Shown in pieces: positions 47,899 to 60,344 of a DNA stretch of 64,000 nucleotides. The stretch covers positions 994,501 to 1,058,500 of the forward strand of contig JAQFVV010012669.1 in NCBI GenBank assembly GCA_028023455.1. Direction: 5' to 3'. The notes below the pieces were generated by a model. It did not search any database and was not told where the DNA came from. It saw nothing but the letters and a program-made list of their open reading frames with translations. The stretch comes from Epiperipatus broadwayi (taxonomy: Eukaryota > Onychophora > Udeonychophora > Euonychophora > Peripatidae). The number at the start of each line of letters is the position of its first letter. The stretch's first letter is position 1. Position numbers and translations under genes: made by a program.

Positions 47899-50800
47899 TT
47901 TTTCTGTATCCTAGCACGAAGGTCCGACTTCTCTTAAGAAAATAAAAATCTTTCAGCACCTTTTCTCTTTTGTCTAAGCAAAAATTCAAACATCTTTTGG
48001 AAATAATTTAGAACAATGCCTTCATTAAAAGCATTTGCAGATCTGTTTAGTTTCTCTTTTATTTTTATTTTCAAAATTAAAATATGGTTTTTAGACAATA
48101 AAATAACACATATAATATATGCTTTCTAAACAATTACACCTGTTTGGCTGCCTATACAATAATACATACACCTACATGTTTCATTAATAAAAATTAGCGC
48201 ATACACCCTCTTTGTGCCTGTTAACTTTTTATTTAATTATTTTAAGAAGAATACAAAAATCGAATATATACAACATATAGTTAGTACTAATATCTATATA
48301 TATATATATGCGCATGAATATAAAATCCCTTTTTTTGGAATAGGGTTTAATCCTAGCCCTGTTACAATACTCCTTCATTTGAAAGCCTTCAAACATGATC
48401 TACATGTTTGGATGGTTCAACCTTATGCAATAAAATAAATAATAGTGAGAAAGAAAAAAAATCATTAATAACTTCAATTTTATTTAACTCTCCATTCTTC
48501 AGCTTCAAAACCAAAAGATAAAACAACCCATCAACCTAACAATGCATTATGGGTCTCACATGCACATGATATGCTATGCACAATATATAGCCAACTGTAT
48601 TCCAACTTACTTTGGTTATACGACTCAAAAAAGAAAAAAAAATTAGTAATAATGTAAATGGAAGGAGTCTCCTAACCACGCTCTTATGCTTTCAACTCTT
48701 AGGAGTGTGATGAATTTAGGACAATACCCGACTTTTATTCTGAGATTCTGGGTTAGGTATAAATCGCTCAAGACCCTGCTCACTTCTGGAGTCCTATGGG
48801 TGGGACAATATGTAAATGATGTGCTCTCTTTGGAACCTTATGGGCTTTGAGTTAGAAGCAGCTCTCTTTGGAGTCTTACAGGCTTTGAGTTAAAAGCAAA
48901 CTGTCATTGTATATATCGTAAATTAGATAGGTTCTCATGCTGGGTTGACCATGTCTGGAATAAAGAGCAGCTACATTCGGTATGCAACATTCCATATACC
49001 TGATTCAGCAGCTAACCCCATCGTTCACTGTCAAAATTGAGAAACCATTCTCCTCCCAAAAGCTCCACAGCCACAACTTATTTGACTCTAAGCTTACAAT
49101 GACAAAAACAACAACAACAAAAAACTTATACTTCTTTATCTATTCAATTTTATATCTAACTGCCATTATAATACACAACCATAAATATTAAAGCCCCAAC
49201 CTAAAAAAAAATTTTCATAATATATGTTTATATACACTTTTTTTTTCTGTTTCTTTATGTCGATCGATTTATTGTCTATCTTTTGGTGTTGGTGAATGCA
49301 ACCTTTCTCCCCAGTTGTGGGTCAGCCTAAACAACTGTTGCCATTCCTCATCTCCACTATGCCATTTCTGTTACTGATTCATATTCTTGTTTTCTATGAT
49401 TCTTTGGTTTCAGATTTAGGCCCAATTCTTTCCGTTGAATCTTGTCGCTATTTCTCTTACAGCTGATTCATTTATAATAGCTATTTTTCTTATTTCAGAT
49501 ATTGGATTGATGCTGAAGTACCCTGTAAATTTATTACATGCTTGACTGGAGCTTCTATCATCCAGCTGGCAAACACCCAATCCTTTAAGAATTTGTTTAC
49601 AGTAGTCTGGACCAGTGAGTTGCAACCTCATGTCCTTCTATTTTTCCACTATTTCCCAGAGTTTTTTTTCTTTGCTCTCGTCCTGGCTTTCGTCTATTTT
49701 TTATCTTTCTTTTTCGCTCAGCTTATCTTAGTTTTTATCCGATACTTTCTTTTTTTTCTACATCGCTATCTCCCCCCCCCCCCGACTATTTTCATTTTCT
49801 ATCCCTTATATCTGCTCTATTTTCTGAAATCTCTTTTTGAATTTATCTTCCATTTTCTGAAGTCTTGATTTTATTTTATTTTATCTAATTCCTCTAACTT
49901 CTTCATAATAGTTTCAATTATGCTAGTTTCCCCTTCCTTTTCTGTCTTTTGTTGGTATTTCTTTTTATCTATGAAATATGATGTAGTATATATTTCTAAA
50001 CCTTTCTCCTATCAATATAGAAATTAAATTCATTTATGAATATTTTCTCATTGTAACTTTCTTTAATCATCAAAGTTTTAATCATGTGATATGACATGTG
50101 AGTTATGTAACAATAATGCTAAAGCAATAACACAATTCTTAAAACAAAAAGCTATCTAAATATTTTTTTAATCCCTCCAAAAAAAAACGCATAAGAACTT
50201 TTTTTTTTTTTCAGTTTTGTAGATGGCTAGATGTTTGTTCACTTTGCAAGCTAAATATATCACTAACATGCCAAATTTTCCTGCACAATTGCATCATTGA
50301 GAGCTTATATATATATTTATTAGAGATTAATTATGATCCCAAAGATTACTCATACCATGGGATACTTTTTTATATTTTAATTATAACTACAAAAATTAAA
50401 AAAAAAAAAACCTAATTAAAAATATATTCTCATATGAAATGTGGATTAACTACCATCTACTATTATTGTTATCGACCTATATAAAAACTACAAATTTCTT
50501 AAATTTACCTTGAGTTAATCAAAATTTTATATTTATATTCTATTTATGTATTTTTATATTAGCCAATTTTACAAGTATGCTGTAATTCTACATATGTTTT
50601 AATGTAAATAAATTTATTTTACAGTACCACAAATTATATTATGATGGTCTAATTCATAATAATAAAATGAATAACCATTTCATCCTACCAAATTGTATCT
50701 TTTCATTTCATTTATTGTCACTTTTATTTCATTTGTTAATGTTTTGATTTTCCAACTGTTTCGTTTATTAAATAGAGTTTAATAAGCTCTATAATCTTTA

Positions 50801-51025
50801 TTCCATGAAAAAAAGAAATGATTTCATTAGAATTACCAATCAACATCTAACTAACTCTAATGAAGTTTTAAACTATGATTAAAAATAGATCCAATTAACT
50901 TTAATGAACTCTTGTTATTTGTATATTATCGTTGATTTATGTATGCAATTATTTAAAGATCATTTATTTTCCCTCCATCTTTAAAAAAAACATTTAAAGT
51001 TTATATATATATATACTTATCAAAA
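47899..51025. other. Intronic DNA, mostly unassigned
   Basis: It contains a 41-nt direct repeat (CTCTCTTTGGA followed by GGCTTTGAGTTA, two copies at about 48819-48900). The GC-richer stretches around 48650-49020 and 49270-49640 are probably old repeats. The minus-strand open frame at 49416-49631 has an HTH-like ending (ESAVREIATRFNGK), but I cannot assign it. Confidence 0.4.
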
Positions 51026-51300
51026 CATCACATAATCACCATTTCATATGCTTACACAGGCTATTAATAACAGTAGCACTCTCCACACAGTAGTGCCACT
51101 AAGTACAAGCCTTCATAATCCATGAATGAAGGAAGGTTTGTGCATAAAATCTCTATCTAGTGCCTACTCATCAATATTTCCAGACTAGTTTTTAGCTTGT
51201 GGCTTTCATCAGTTGGGAGCCTTGGTTTTGAGAGAACTGCATTTAGATCTTAGGATCTAATGCAACTCTCCAGCCATCTTGTATACTTAGTTAACTATAA
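51026..51300 (-). mobile_element. Hammerhead-SINE copy, left arm of a second inverted pair
   Basis: The 3' terminus CATCACATAATCACCAT (plus strand, 51026) and the unit's order of words are retained (GTGCCACTAAGTACAAGCC, ATCTCTATCTAG, CAGACTAG). It is more diverged than the 47 kb copy and truncated at its 5' side. Confidence 0.75.
51170..51226 (-). ncRNA. Degenerate hammerhead ribozyme
   Basis: The minus strand has CTGATGA (complement of 51206-51212), AAGC-CACAA-GCTA and TAGTC, but AAAAC replaces GAAAC, so the essential G12 is lost. Confidence 0.55.
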
Positions 51301-51412
51301 AGCTAGGATTATGAGATGTTTTAATGATTTTATACCTATCCTGTCCATAGGATAATGGTGATTGTGGTTTTTGAAAAACCAAAGACTAGAATGTATCAAT
51401 ATTGAACTAAGT

Positions 51413-51725
51413 TCAGATATATATAACTATACAAGTGAATAAGCTTGAGTTAAAAACTTTATTGTGTTTTCATATTGGTCTTCTAGCTTTATAGTTAAAC
51501 AAAAAGATAAAGGTGGTTGCTGGAGGCTTGTAATAGATCCTAAAATCTATGTGCAGTGCTCTCAAATCTAAGACTCATTACTGATGTAAGCAACAATTTA
51601 AAACCTAGTCTGGTGATATTGGATGAATGGGCATTAGGTAGGAATTTTATGCACAAATCTTCCTATATCCATTGATTATGAAGACTTGCATTTAATTGCA
51701 CTACTGTAGGATGGGTTTGCTACTG
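51413..51725 (+). mobile_element. Hammerhead-SINE copy, right arm of the second inverted pair
   Basis: Plus-orientation copy starting near CAGATATATATAACTATAC, with AAAGATAAAGGTGGTTGCTGGAG and the ribozyme region, ending in the GCACTACTGTAGGATGG part. About 110 nt of unrelated DNA (51301-51412) separate it from the opposite copy. Confidence 0.72.
51560..51625 (+). ncRNA. Degenerate hammerhead ribozyme
   Basis: CTGATGT (51581-51587, last A lost), a stem II remnant, AAAACCTAGTC and TGGTGATATTGGATG are in family order. Inactivity is expected. Confidence 0.45.
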
Positions 51726-52164
51726 TTATATACAGGTATATATGTATTTATATGAAATGAAAATTGCTTTAGTTAGAAAGATGTCAATAAGATAAGTTTA
51801 TTTTCAAAGTTGGTAACCAATCTTATGTAAAATATTAAAAGATATAAAAGCAAATAAAATTTGAGATTGTTATTTAGTAAATCATATTGTATGTTAAACA
51901 AAAATCAACATATCAAATAATTCAATCTTGTTACCACTTATCTAAGAAATGAAAATGTCATGGAATTTTGTTGTCAACCTTCATTTGTAGCTTGGATGTA
52001 CTTTAAGCAGATTTAATCACAAAGACTATGTATATCCATGTTTCATATCATATCTCAAATTCATGTAAGGGTAATTAGATGTGTTTGAAAACAGTAATTG
52101 CACTGAAAGACCTGAAGCTATAGGATAGAGATACAGTTAGTGCAAAATATTTTATTAAAAAAAA

Positions 52165-52290
52165 AATAATCATGTGGCTTTATTGGTCAGAGTTCACATG
52201 AAGTTTGAGTGTTAGAAGTAATAGATCCATGGACTTTGAGCTGCAAAATTTGCCAGTCTTCCATTGTATTAAACTTCATTGGGCATCATT
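52165..52290 (+). repeat. SINE-like repeat (same family as 8460-8805)
   Basis: TTTATTGGTCAGAGTTCACATGAAGTTTGAG..AGAAGTAATAG followed by ATCCATGGACTTTGAGCTGC reproduces the unit end and the next unit's start. The open frame at 52209-52568 begins inside this repeat and is not a gene. Confidence 0.55.
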
Positions 52291-54320
52291 GTCAAGATAA
52301 TGGTAAAGTCCAAAAGCTATTGCACTGTTGTGTCTTGAAAAGAATGGACCAAGTTGCATTGAACTATGAAATAGGATTTTATCAGAAACAAATGGGCAAT
52401 AACGACAAAGATCTGATTCAATTGTTACGTATTAATAGGACAGTATGCCTATTACATATCCATACTCTAGATATTAGAGGCCTTTATATATCATATCTCA
52501 TCATTTTTTTAGTTGCATATACACAAACTATTTGTATATCTTTATGTATCTGTTATATTCTTTCATGAATTAGTGTTATGGGATGTTCTGAGTGTTGGCA
52601 GATTATTTTTTTTGGATAGAGAAAATTATTTGTCTAACAGTATATTTTAGTGAAACATATGATTATTTAATATTTAATTTAAAAAATCTGTTTTCTGCTA
52701 TTGATTGTTATTTACATAAATTTTATTTTGTATGTGCTAATTAATGCACAAGTAACAAAACTGTTTATCACACTATATATCTAATAAAAAAAAGCAATTA
52801 TTAAAAATTTAAAATCTATGGAATGTTTAGGGGGGGGGTTAATTCGATAACAAAAATTACAAAAATCTATTAGTACCCAATTTTTTTAACAATGTGTGTA
52901 TGTATATATATTGACACACTTTGTTTTCATCACCCATAGTATCACTTTATGATATTAATTTTTTTTAACTTGTTGAATATAGAATTGATTTATATTTATG
53001 ATAATACATAAAATACATAAACTAAATTATTGTATAAACTGTTAATATTTTTCAGTATGTAACAAAGAAAGAAATGAAATGAGTTATATTCTTTCTTTGA
53101 TTTTTAATTTTAAAATATGATAATAGATTTATAGTGTTGATTTAAAAAATACTTTTACTTTAATTAAAGATTAATTTTGAGTTATTTCTTTTAATTATGA
53201 AATGTTATTTCAAAATAATGTAATTTCTAAAGACTGATTTTAAAAAAGAAAAAATATTCTGTTGGAGTATATTTGAATTAATTAAAGATGTTAATGTGCT
53301 GCTTTAGTAACAAATCCGTATTCTTATTTTTTGTTGTTAGAATTAGTTTTCTAAAAGAGTCTATAGAAAAGATATGTGGGCTTGAAAAAAATTAGTCTTC
53401 TATCATTTACTGAATTACTATAGTTTAGAGTATACTAACAGAAGCAATTACCATCTATAGGGGCAGATAAGAGGCATAGTCATTATTGCTATAATCTGGA
53501 TTTTGTATGTCAGTCAACTAGAATTCGTATTTGATTTTCTGCCATCTTTTACTATTAAGTGACCAAAAAAAATGACATCAAACAAGTCTTACCTCAAGCA
53601 TCAGTGCCTGCACATGGAGAATTTATCTCAACTTAAATTAACAACTGAGGATAAGCTGAGAATTATATTTCAAAATCTTAAGTATGAAGAAAACTTCTTA
53701 ATATTTGACAATTTCAAAACTCAGAGGATTTTTCATTTCTATGTTGTTGTTGTTTTTTTAAAAAAATGAATTCACATATATTTAAACTGAAAGTCAATCC
53801 AAATTAAAAGACTAAAGAATCCACAAAGATGAACTATAAAGTATTTCATTAACAAGCTCTAGCAAATCGCTAAATAATTCTCACGCAAAAAAAAACTTAA
53901 TTTTAATAGCTCCAAGTACAAGTGACAGATTGATTTCATGAAAACACTTAGCATAGGAAAAGATGAAAAATTTAATACATTTTTTTATTTATATTCTATT
54001 TGTTTAATTTCATTGATATTTTATAATTTTGAATGTTAAATCGAATGTATTGCTAATATACTCAGTTACATTTTAAAAATAATATTTAAATATGTATTAA
54101 ATTAAGATGTCTTCCCATTGTACAATGAATTATAATTAATTTTATTATTAAATGTGAATAGAAATTGATTTAATAAGTTGGATAAATATAATTATTTAGA
54201 TTTATTTAGGCTAGAGATTGAAAACAATATTGCATTTAGAAACTTATTCTGATTAAAACTTATATATATATATATATCAGGGATAAAGCATCCATGTATT
54301 GAACAGAATGAGTGCTTCTG
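52291..54320. other. Intronic AT-rich DNA, nothing recognised
   Basis: No coding signal. The frame at 53572-53769 is low-complexity at its end and matches no family I know. Confidence 0.45.
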
Positions 54321-54326
54321 TAGATA

Positions 54327-54770
54327 AATTCACTTTCAATTTTTTTTAACAACAATTGAATTATTTTTATATACGGAAGGAGTGAACTTGACTAATGCAT
54401 TCCTGTAGATTATAAGAAGTTCAAACAATGCTAAGATCTAATTTACAATTAAAAATGTTAAAAAGATTTGGAAGTTAAAAATATCTTGATAATGTATTAT
54501 CTATATTTAAACTAATCATAGTGTGATTATAATGAGCAATTCAAATTCATTATTTTTTTGTATGGAATTACTGTTGACTTTCAGTTTTTTTTTACTAACA
54601 GTTGAATTTCTTTTATATACAGAAAGAATGAATTTGACTAACACATTCCCGTGGATTATACGAAGTTCAAACAATGCTAAGATTTAATTTACAGTTAAAA
54701 CTTTTAAGTGTTAAAAGGATTTGGAAGATAAAAGTATATTGATAATATATTATCTGATTTACAGATAAGA
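54327..54770 (+). repeat. Direct repeat, two copies 246 nt apart
   Basis: About 54327-54510 and 54573-54760 share ACTTTCA-TTTTTTTT, ATATAC-GAA-GA, CTTGACTAA/TTTGACTAA and GAAGTTCAAACAATGCTAAGAT. The last part resembles the 8.5 kb SINE-like unit. Confidence 0.65.
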
Positions 54771-54954
54771 GAGTTTCAGATTTTTTTAGATGTGTGTAAT
54801 ATGTATATATTAGGCACTATTACATAAAAATTGTTGTGGCAAGTGAAATAAAAAACATTATAAAAAAAGAATTGTGCTTTCGTTCCTAAAAAAGTTACAC
54901 TTTGTCACTGATATATATATATATTTGTAAGGAAATCAAGTCATTTAAGTTAGC

Positions 54955-55140
54955 TAGCTGGATTTGAAGACATATGGATGTCTGAAAATTTCAGATTTTC
55001 TACTTAATAGTTAAACATTAGATAAAGTGCTGAGTTTGACCTGGTATTTTTAAATCTAATGCAGGAATATCCTAGCACCTCATTGATGATATTCAGAGCT
55101 AGAAACTGTTCTGAGGATAGGGATATTCTGAAAAGCTTGT
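54955..55140 (+). repeat. Diverged hammerhead-SINE copy
   Basis: TACTTAATAGTTAAACATTAGATAAAG corresponds to the unit's A-box region and the hammerhead follows at the expected distance. Sequence elsewhere is strongly changed. Confidence 0.6.
55065..55128 (+). ncRNA. Hammerhead ribozyme relic with a well-paired stem I
   Basis: Outer stem GAATATCCT/GGGATATTC (9 bp with one wobble; 55065-55073 and 55120-55128), internal loop, inner stem CCTCA/TGAGG (55078-55082, 55112-55116). The core reads TTGATGA instead of CTGATGA. GAAAC is intact (55102-55106), followed by TGTTC instead of TAGTC. Confidence 0.6.
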
Positions 55141-55339
55141 TAAGAGCTATTGGCATGCTTATTATATATCATTATATAATATATATATATCTGTCCATAT
55201 CTAAATGTAAACATACGTAAACTAACATTTATTACTGTTATATGTTTACCATTGTTATTATTATTGATCAAATATTTTTGTTACTAAAATGGTAATAGAA
55301 TCAATCAAGAAAAATATAATGAAGTAATAAAATATTTAA

Positions 55340-56650
55340 TTACAAGTGTAGATGATAACTTAAACAATAGCAAAAAGGATGGATGCTTAATTAAAAATGA
55401 ACACAAGCACAAGGTCAATCAATAAAGCCAGAGCTGAAAGAATTTGTTCAGTCAGTGCAAAAACCTTCAGAAGAGATACCAGGTACATTTAATATTGAAA
55501 TGTTGTGTGCATTGATGAAAGATATGCAACAAAAAAATGAGGAAATGCAAACAAATAAATGAAGTAATGTAACTGAAAAGAGATATGGAATTTAAAGAAT
55601 GGTGCAAAAAATAAAGAAGAGTTTAAAGAAATTAAACAAAAAATGAAAAAAAATTGAAGTAATGTAAGATGAAAAAATTTAAGAAAGTGCAATGGTATTA
55701 ATCTTGTTGAAGTTATGAAAACTTATGGAAAATCTTTAGATGAACTAGGAAAAGTTCCAAGAGTATGACAGAGATTGAAAATGTTAGAGAGAATAAAACA
55801 AACATAATGAAATTATCACTGTCTGAACAAAAGTGCAGTGAAGAAAGAAACAATGAAATATGAATTTAGATTAAAAAGCCTAAAGTGAAAGATTTGAAAG
55901 AAGTAAATTGTTGTAATGATGCTATTGAAGGGAACCCCAAATTCATGTTTCCATGAAAACACACATTGATATAGAAGAGACTTTATAATATAAAGTGATA
56001 GAAAATTCTAAACTTGAGTGTGTTCTGGACTCTGTATAAGATGAAAGCAAACATAAATAAATAGAGAGCTTAAAATTCAAGAGCTTAATGAAATAAGCCT
56101 GGAAAAAGCTATTGTAAGTGAAAAATCCGGAAAAACTTAGTGTGATGGCAGGTTATAACATAAAATAGATAATTGTATTGGTAATGAAATAAAGAATCTT
56201 GCAGATAAATACAGAAGTTCATTATTTAAGGGAACCTATGAAGTTTTGCCATTAAATTAGAAGAAAATGATGGCATAAAGTTGATGGTATGGATGACATT
56301 GGTATGCAAAATACAAATAAAGCAGATATTAATATAGAGATTATAAATAATTATGTAGTTGAGATCAAAAGTAATTAAGCTTGAAAATGAAATCTACTAT
56401 CTGAATGTTAAAGAGAGGGATGGTGGAGAAGATCATTTGCAGAAAAGTAAAGATAGAAGTACTCTGCATTGTAAATCTTACAAAAGAAAAAATATAAGTA
56501 ATACAAGAAGAACAAAAATTATAAAATGATCTGCAAAATAACAGTAATTCTGATCTTAAATCAGAAAAAACAGTGCAGACTGATTCCAGACAGCTAAGGG
56601 AAAAACTGCTATATAAAATATTTCCCTGCAAAATAGCTTCAAATATCTTT
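55340..56650 (+). pseudogene. Purine-rich coding-like remnant, possibly LINE ORF1
   Basis: The plus strand is strongly purine-biased and can be read in short open pieces rich in K, E, N and I (for example MKTHIDIEETL near 55962, KNLADKYRSSLFKGTYEV near 56190). This suggests a decayed coiled-coil protein such as a retroelement ORF1/gag. No RNA-binding motif or family name can be assigned. Confidence 0.35.
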
Positions 56651-59340
56651 ACATTGCTGACTGTTTAAAAAAATATTTTTCAATGCTGTATTTAACTTAG
56701 CTACCAGAAGAATATTTGCTTTGAGTAACTAAATGATCAAAGCACATCAGTCAAAGACCTGGAACTATGTAGTTTTGTCTAAATTTGAAATTAATTGTGT
56801 ATAGGATACAACTTTGCCTGCTTGCAAGAATAAAAATCTACTGTAAGAAAAAAAAGATGACTGCATTTGTCTATAGTGGGACACATTTTCATCATCTATC
56901 ATTTCCAATGTCCAAGGAGGTTAATTAAAATAAAGATGGAATTTATAAAAGACTATTATTAAGGATGTGCATGAAAGGTGGAACATTAGCTTACAATATC
57001 AACAAAATCCATGGTTAAAACATTTTATTATATGGGTAAGATTTTAGTTGGACTTCTACACATTTATAATTACATTTAAATTTAATATTTTGTAATTTCA
57101 ATATTTTGTATTTTATTTATTTATGATTTTATTGGTAATTGTGATTATATAAATGATTTTGTGGTAATTGTGAATATATAAATAACAATTTCTTTATTTT
57201 GTAATTAGAGTAAATAAATTATGTTATTTTATTATCAAATTTAGTTGTATTGCCATTTGAACTCATTCCAAACATATATCATTAATATACCATTAAAACT
57301 GAGAAGTTATCCATTCTCCTAGAGAACATGATGGTGCAATGAAAATACATCAAATATTAAATGCATCCAGAAGTGCTATTAAGAACATGATTCTAAGATT
57401 AATTTAAATTATATCTAAAATTTTAAAAAAAAATGCTTTTGGAGGAATTATGCTGAATTTAACCTTCTATTGTCATTTTTATCCTAACAACCACAGTGTT
57501 TTGTTATGCTTAATGTGAACTGTTGCATTTTAATGTTGCAAGATTGTGTATGATAAAGATATTGTTACAATATAAATGTAATAATTAATTAAAAATCATT
57601 ACATGATCTAACAATCTCAATCTGATGGCACCATTAATTTATATATATATATATTAATTACATACAATCTGCTTTCAGTGCAAAAAATAAAGATCAAACT
57701 ATGCAGGCATAGACTGTGCTAACATAATGAGATAGACAAGTGGATAAATTAATAATGGGGAAACATATGTCATTTAAAGATAATAGTAAAATTATCTTGG
57801 TAATGATATCAAAAGAAATTTAATACTGAAGATGAAAATGCGGATGTAATAATAATAGAGGAAGTGAATTAATGTTTAAAACAAACTCATAAAGTTTTGA
57901 GTTAAAGAATTGTTTAAAAAATGGAGAAAGATCTTTCAAATAGTATATGTAGGGATATAGTATAGGAATTGTAGAATGCGGATTGTTGAAATGTTGTAAT
58001 TTTAGGAAAGACAGCGAACAAACATAAAATTATGTGATTTTACATGATGAGGAGAAAAAAAAATAATGATAAAAAAATGATGATTTAACAATCTGGAGGT
58101 AACAGATTAACACTTGAACAATATCTTAGTTCCAAGTATTACTGAATAATATTTAAAGATAGTCAACACACTCACCAACATTTGATCCAGAACTCATTAT
58201 TATAAAAAGATTCATAAAAGTTCAGCAACATAATTTTAAACTCAGATGGAATATTAAGAATTTTTTTTTTGAGAAAAATGAAAAGAATAAAGAGTATTTT
58301 AAAACATGATGTTAATTTTTTGCTTTTATTATCTAATGTAGAATTAATTCTTATTCATAATATTTCTTTTATATAAATAGATAATATGATCTGGTAATTA
58401 GTGGGTAAATTACTGATTGAATGATTTGCTTAACCACCTGATAGAACCATAGTTCTAAACAATGAAAATGCATAATGTTTCAACATTCATTTTTTTATTT
58501 ATTATACAATTAGCTTCTTAGCATATGAACCGACATAGAAGTACCATGTAGTCAGCAGATTATGACAATCTTATTCATTTGAAGAGACTGAAAACTTTTT
58601 TCTTTGTAATTTTTTTATTCTATTGAGACTTTTTTTCAATATTTAGCTATTCTTATTATTCAGCCAACTTCAGAAATGAGTTATTTAACAATGATAATTT
58701 TAATGAATTATAACTTCAAAGTTTTAATGGTAAAATAGCAATATTAATTTGTTCAAAAATAAATCCATCATTTATATAAAATTTAACTTTCAACTGTTAA
58801 AGAATTTATTGAATTTTATAAAGAATTTTTTTAATAACAGATTTGGTTATAGTTACATATTTTTTACTGAAGATAATGATCTAGAGACAGTTCATTCACA
58901 CTGATGCCTGTTAAACTGACAGATCAAGCAGATAATGGTGATGAAGTAGATGACACAATCTATGCATTATTCTTTGAAAATATGGTTGCACACCCATTCA
59001 TATAAATATAAACTAATTTTGTTTACATTTTTTATGGTATTATTTATATAATTATGTATTTTATTTTATTTTGTTCATTATATTATAGCTCTGAAGAAGA
59101 CTGCAGGACAGTCGATACATATGATTGTGCATGCTTAGGTTTTTGCTAAAAAGTGTTCAAAGTAGAGTGAATAAATTGTATTTTTATAAATATATGTATT
59201 GAATGTAAATTCTGTGTTATATTTATTTTCTAATGTAAACCAAGAAGATTGGCAAACAAGTGAAATAACAATTGTCTTCATTGTTCATCTACATTATATA
59301 TACATATTTAAATTATTTAAAATTTATATATATATTTTAG
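56651..59340. other. Intronic DNA, nothing firmly recognised
   Basis: At 59087-59120 a small stem-loop (GACTG-CAGGA-CAGTC) is flanked by CTGAAGA and GATAC. A related word occurs at 19112-19145, so it is a repeat motif. The rest is unassigned. Confidence 0.4.
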
Positions 59341-59413
59341 GCGTATTTCAATAAATTCAAATTTTATTAATATGGTGATTGGACGTTTACGATCGGATGA
59401 TATTTATAATCAG
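59341..59413 (+). CDS. WASHC5: WASHC5 (strumpellin) exon, about residues 214-237
   Basis: This last exon in the window follows TATATTTTAG. Its first G completes a lysine codon and 24 residues follow, including [16 protein letters not shown], which is almost invariant in animal strumpellins as far as I recall. It ends in phase 0 before GTGATT, a weak but legal donor. The expected next segment (starting near SAYPLPEHRS in relatives) is not found in 59414-64000, so the following intron exceeds 4.5 kb and the gene continues beyond the window. Confidence 0.94.
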
Positions 59414-60344
59414 GTGATTTAATTTCACATAGTTATTATTATTTATTTTAAAATGAAATATAATCTAAGTTATACTAATGATGATTTGTGATTAAAGATA
59501 TAATTTTCAATTAATGATGTAAACTAACTTGGTTTTTGTTGGATTCTGTAAGAATGTTGTTTCAGCAGTGCATATTCTTAAGATAAGCCTCAGTCTTATA
59601 TATTATTTATAAGTTACTCAAAGATAAAAGTTAATAAAGAATTCCTCAGGAAAATTTAACAAATAGTTTAACAGATATCAAATTGATAAACTAAATATAA
59701 AAACATCATTCCCATATTAAATTATTAAAAGTGTTTAACTCAAAAATAGTAGTAACAATGAAAATAAAAATATAATTTTTTCAGTGATGAAGTTACATCA
59801 TCTCAATTCTAGTCTTTTTTGCAATCTTTTCCAAAATAAATGTGTTGGTTGAATTAACATACCAGAAATGTTTGTTCTGACATTAATTAACTTATTCGCT
59901 CTGATATTGTCTAAATCCAGGGTTTCATTTTAGTTTTCTAGATAAAAAATTGTATTTCTACAATAAGATTAGTTATTGAGCTACAGTTAATAGCTTCAAA
60001 TATGTGAGAAAATTTTTTTTGTTCTACTCTGCAAAATACAGAAGTAAATTAAAGCTATTCTTAATATTAGAATTCAGCTATCCCCAATCGAACCAAATTT
60101 TAAAAAATATTGGAAGAAAAGAAGTTTAATTCTTTATACATTAATTACCAATTTGAATTAATAATATTTGCTTTACTTTACTAATGTATGGATGTGCTCT
60201 TTTTTTATTTATATTTTCAATAAATTATTTTTTTTGTTTTATTGTTTTGCTTGTAATCAGTAAAAATTGTCAGTTCCAAAATTTTTAATCAAAGTGAAAA
60301 GATTCCATGGTTAATATAAATAGGGAATCGCTGGTTTAATTTAG
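59414..60344. other. Intronic DNA after the last exon, nothing recognised
   Basis: AT-rich sequence. The expected next WASHC5 segment is not present. Confidence 0.5.

Noticed and set aside
49416-49631. Minus-strand open frame ending in an HTH-like peptide (ESAVREIATRFNGK)
   Set aside because: Too short and isolated to call a transposase or gene; no catalytic domain follows.
52209-52568. 119-codon open frame on the plus strand
   Set aside because: It starts inside a SINE-like repeat and its C-terminal half is low-complexity hydrophobic sequence from AT-rich DNA. No motif.
59087-59120. CTGAAGA ... GATAC motif with a GACTG/CAGTC stem, similar to a hammerhead core
   Set aside because: An extra unpaired A before stem II, GATAC instead of GAAAC, and no pairing stem I. 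A related word at 19112 is also unpaired. I treat it as a repeat motif, not a ribozyme.
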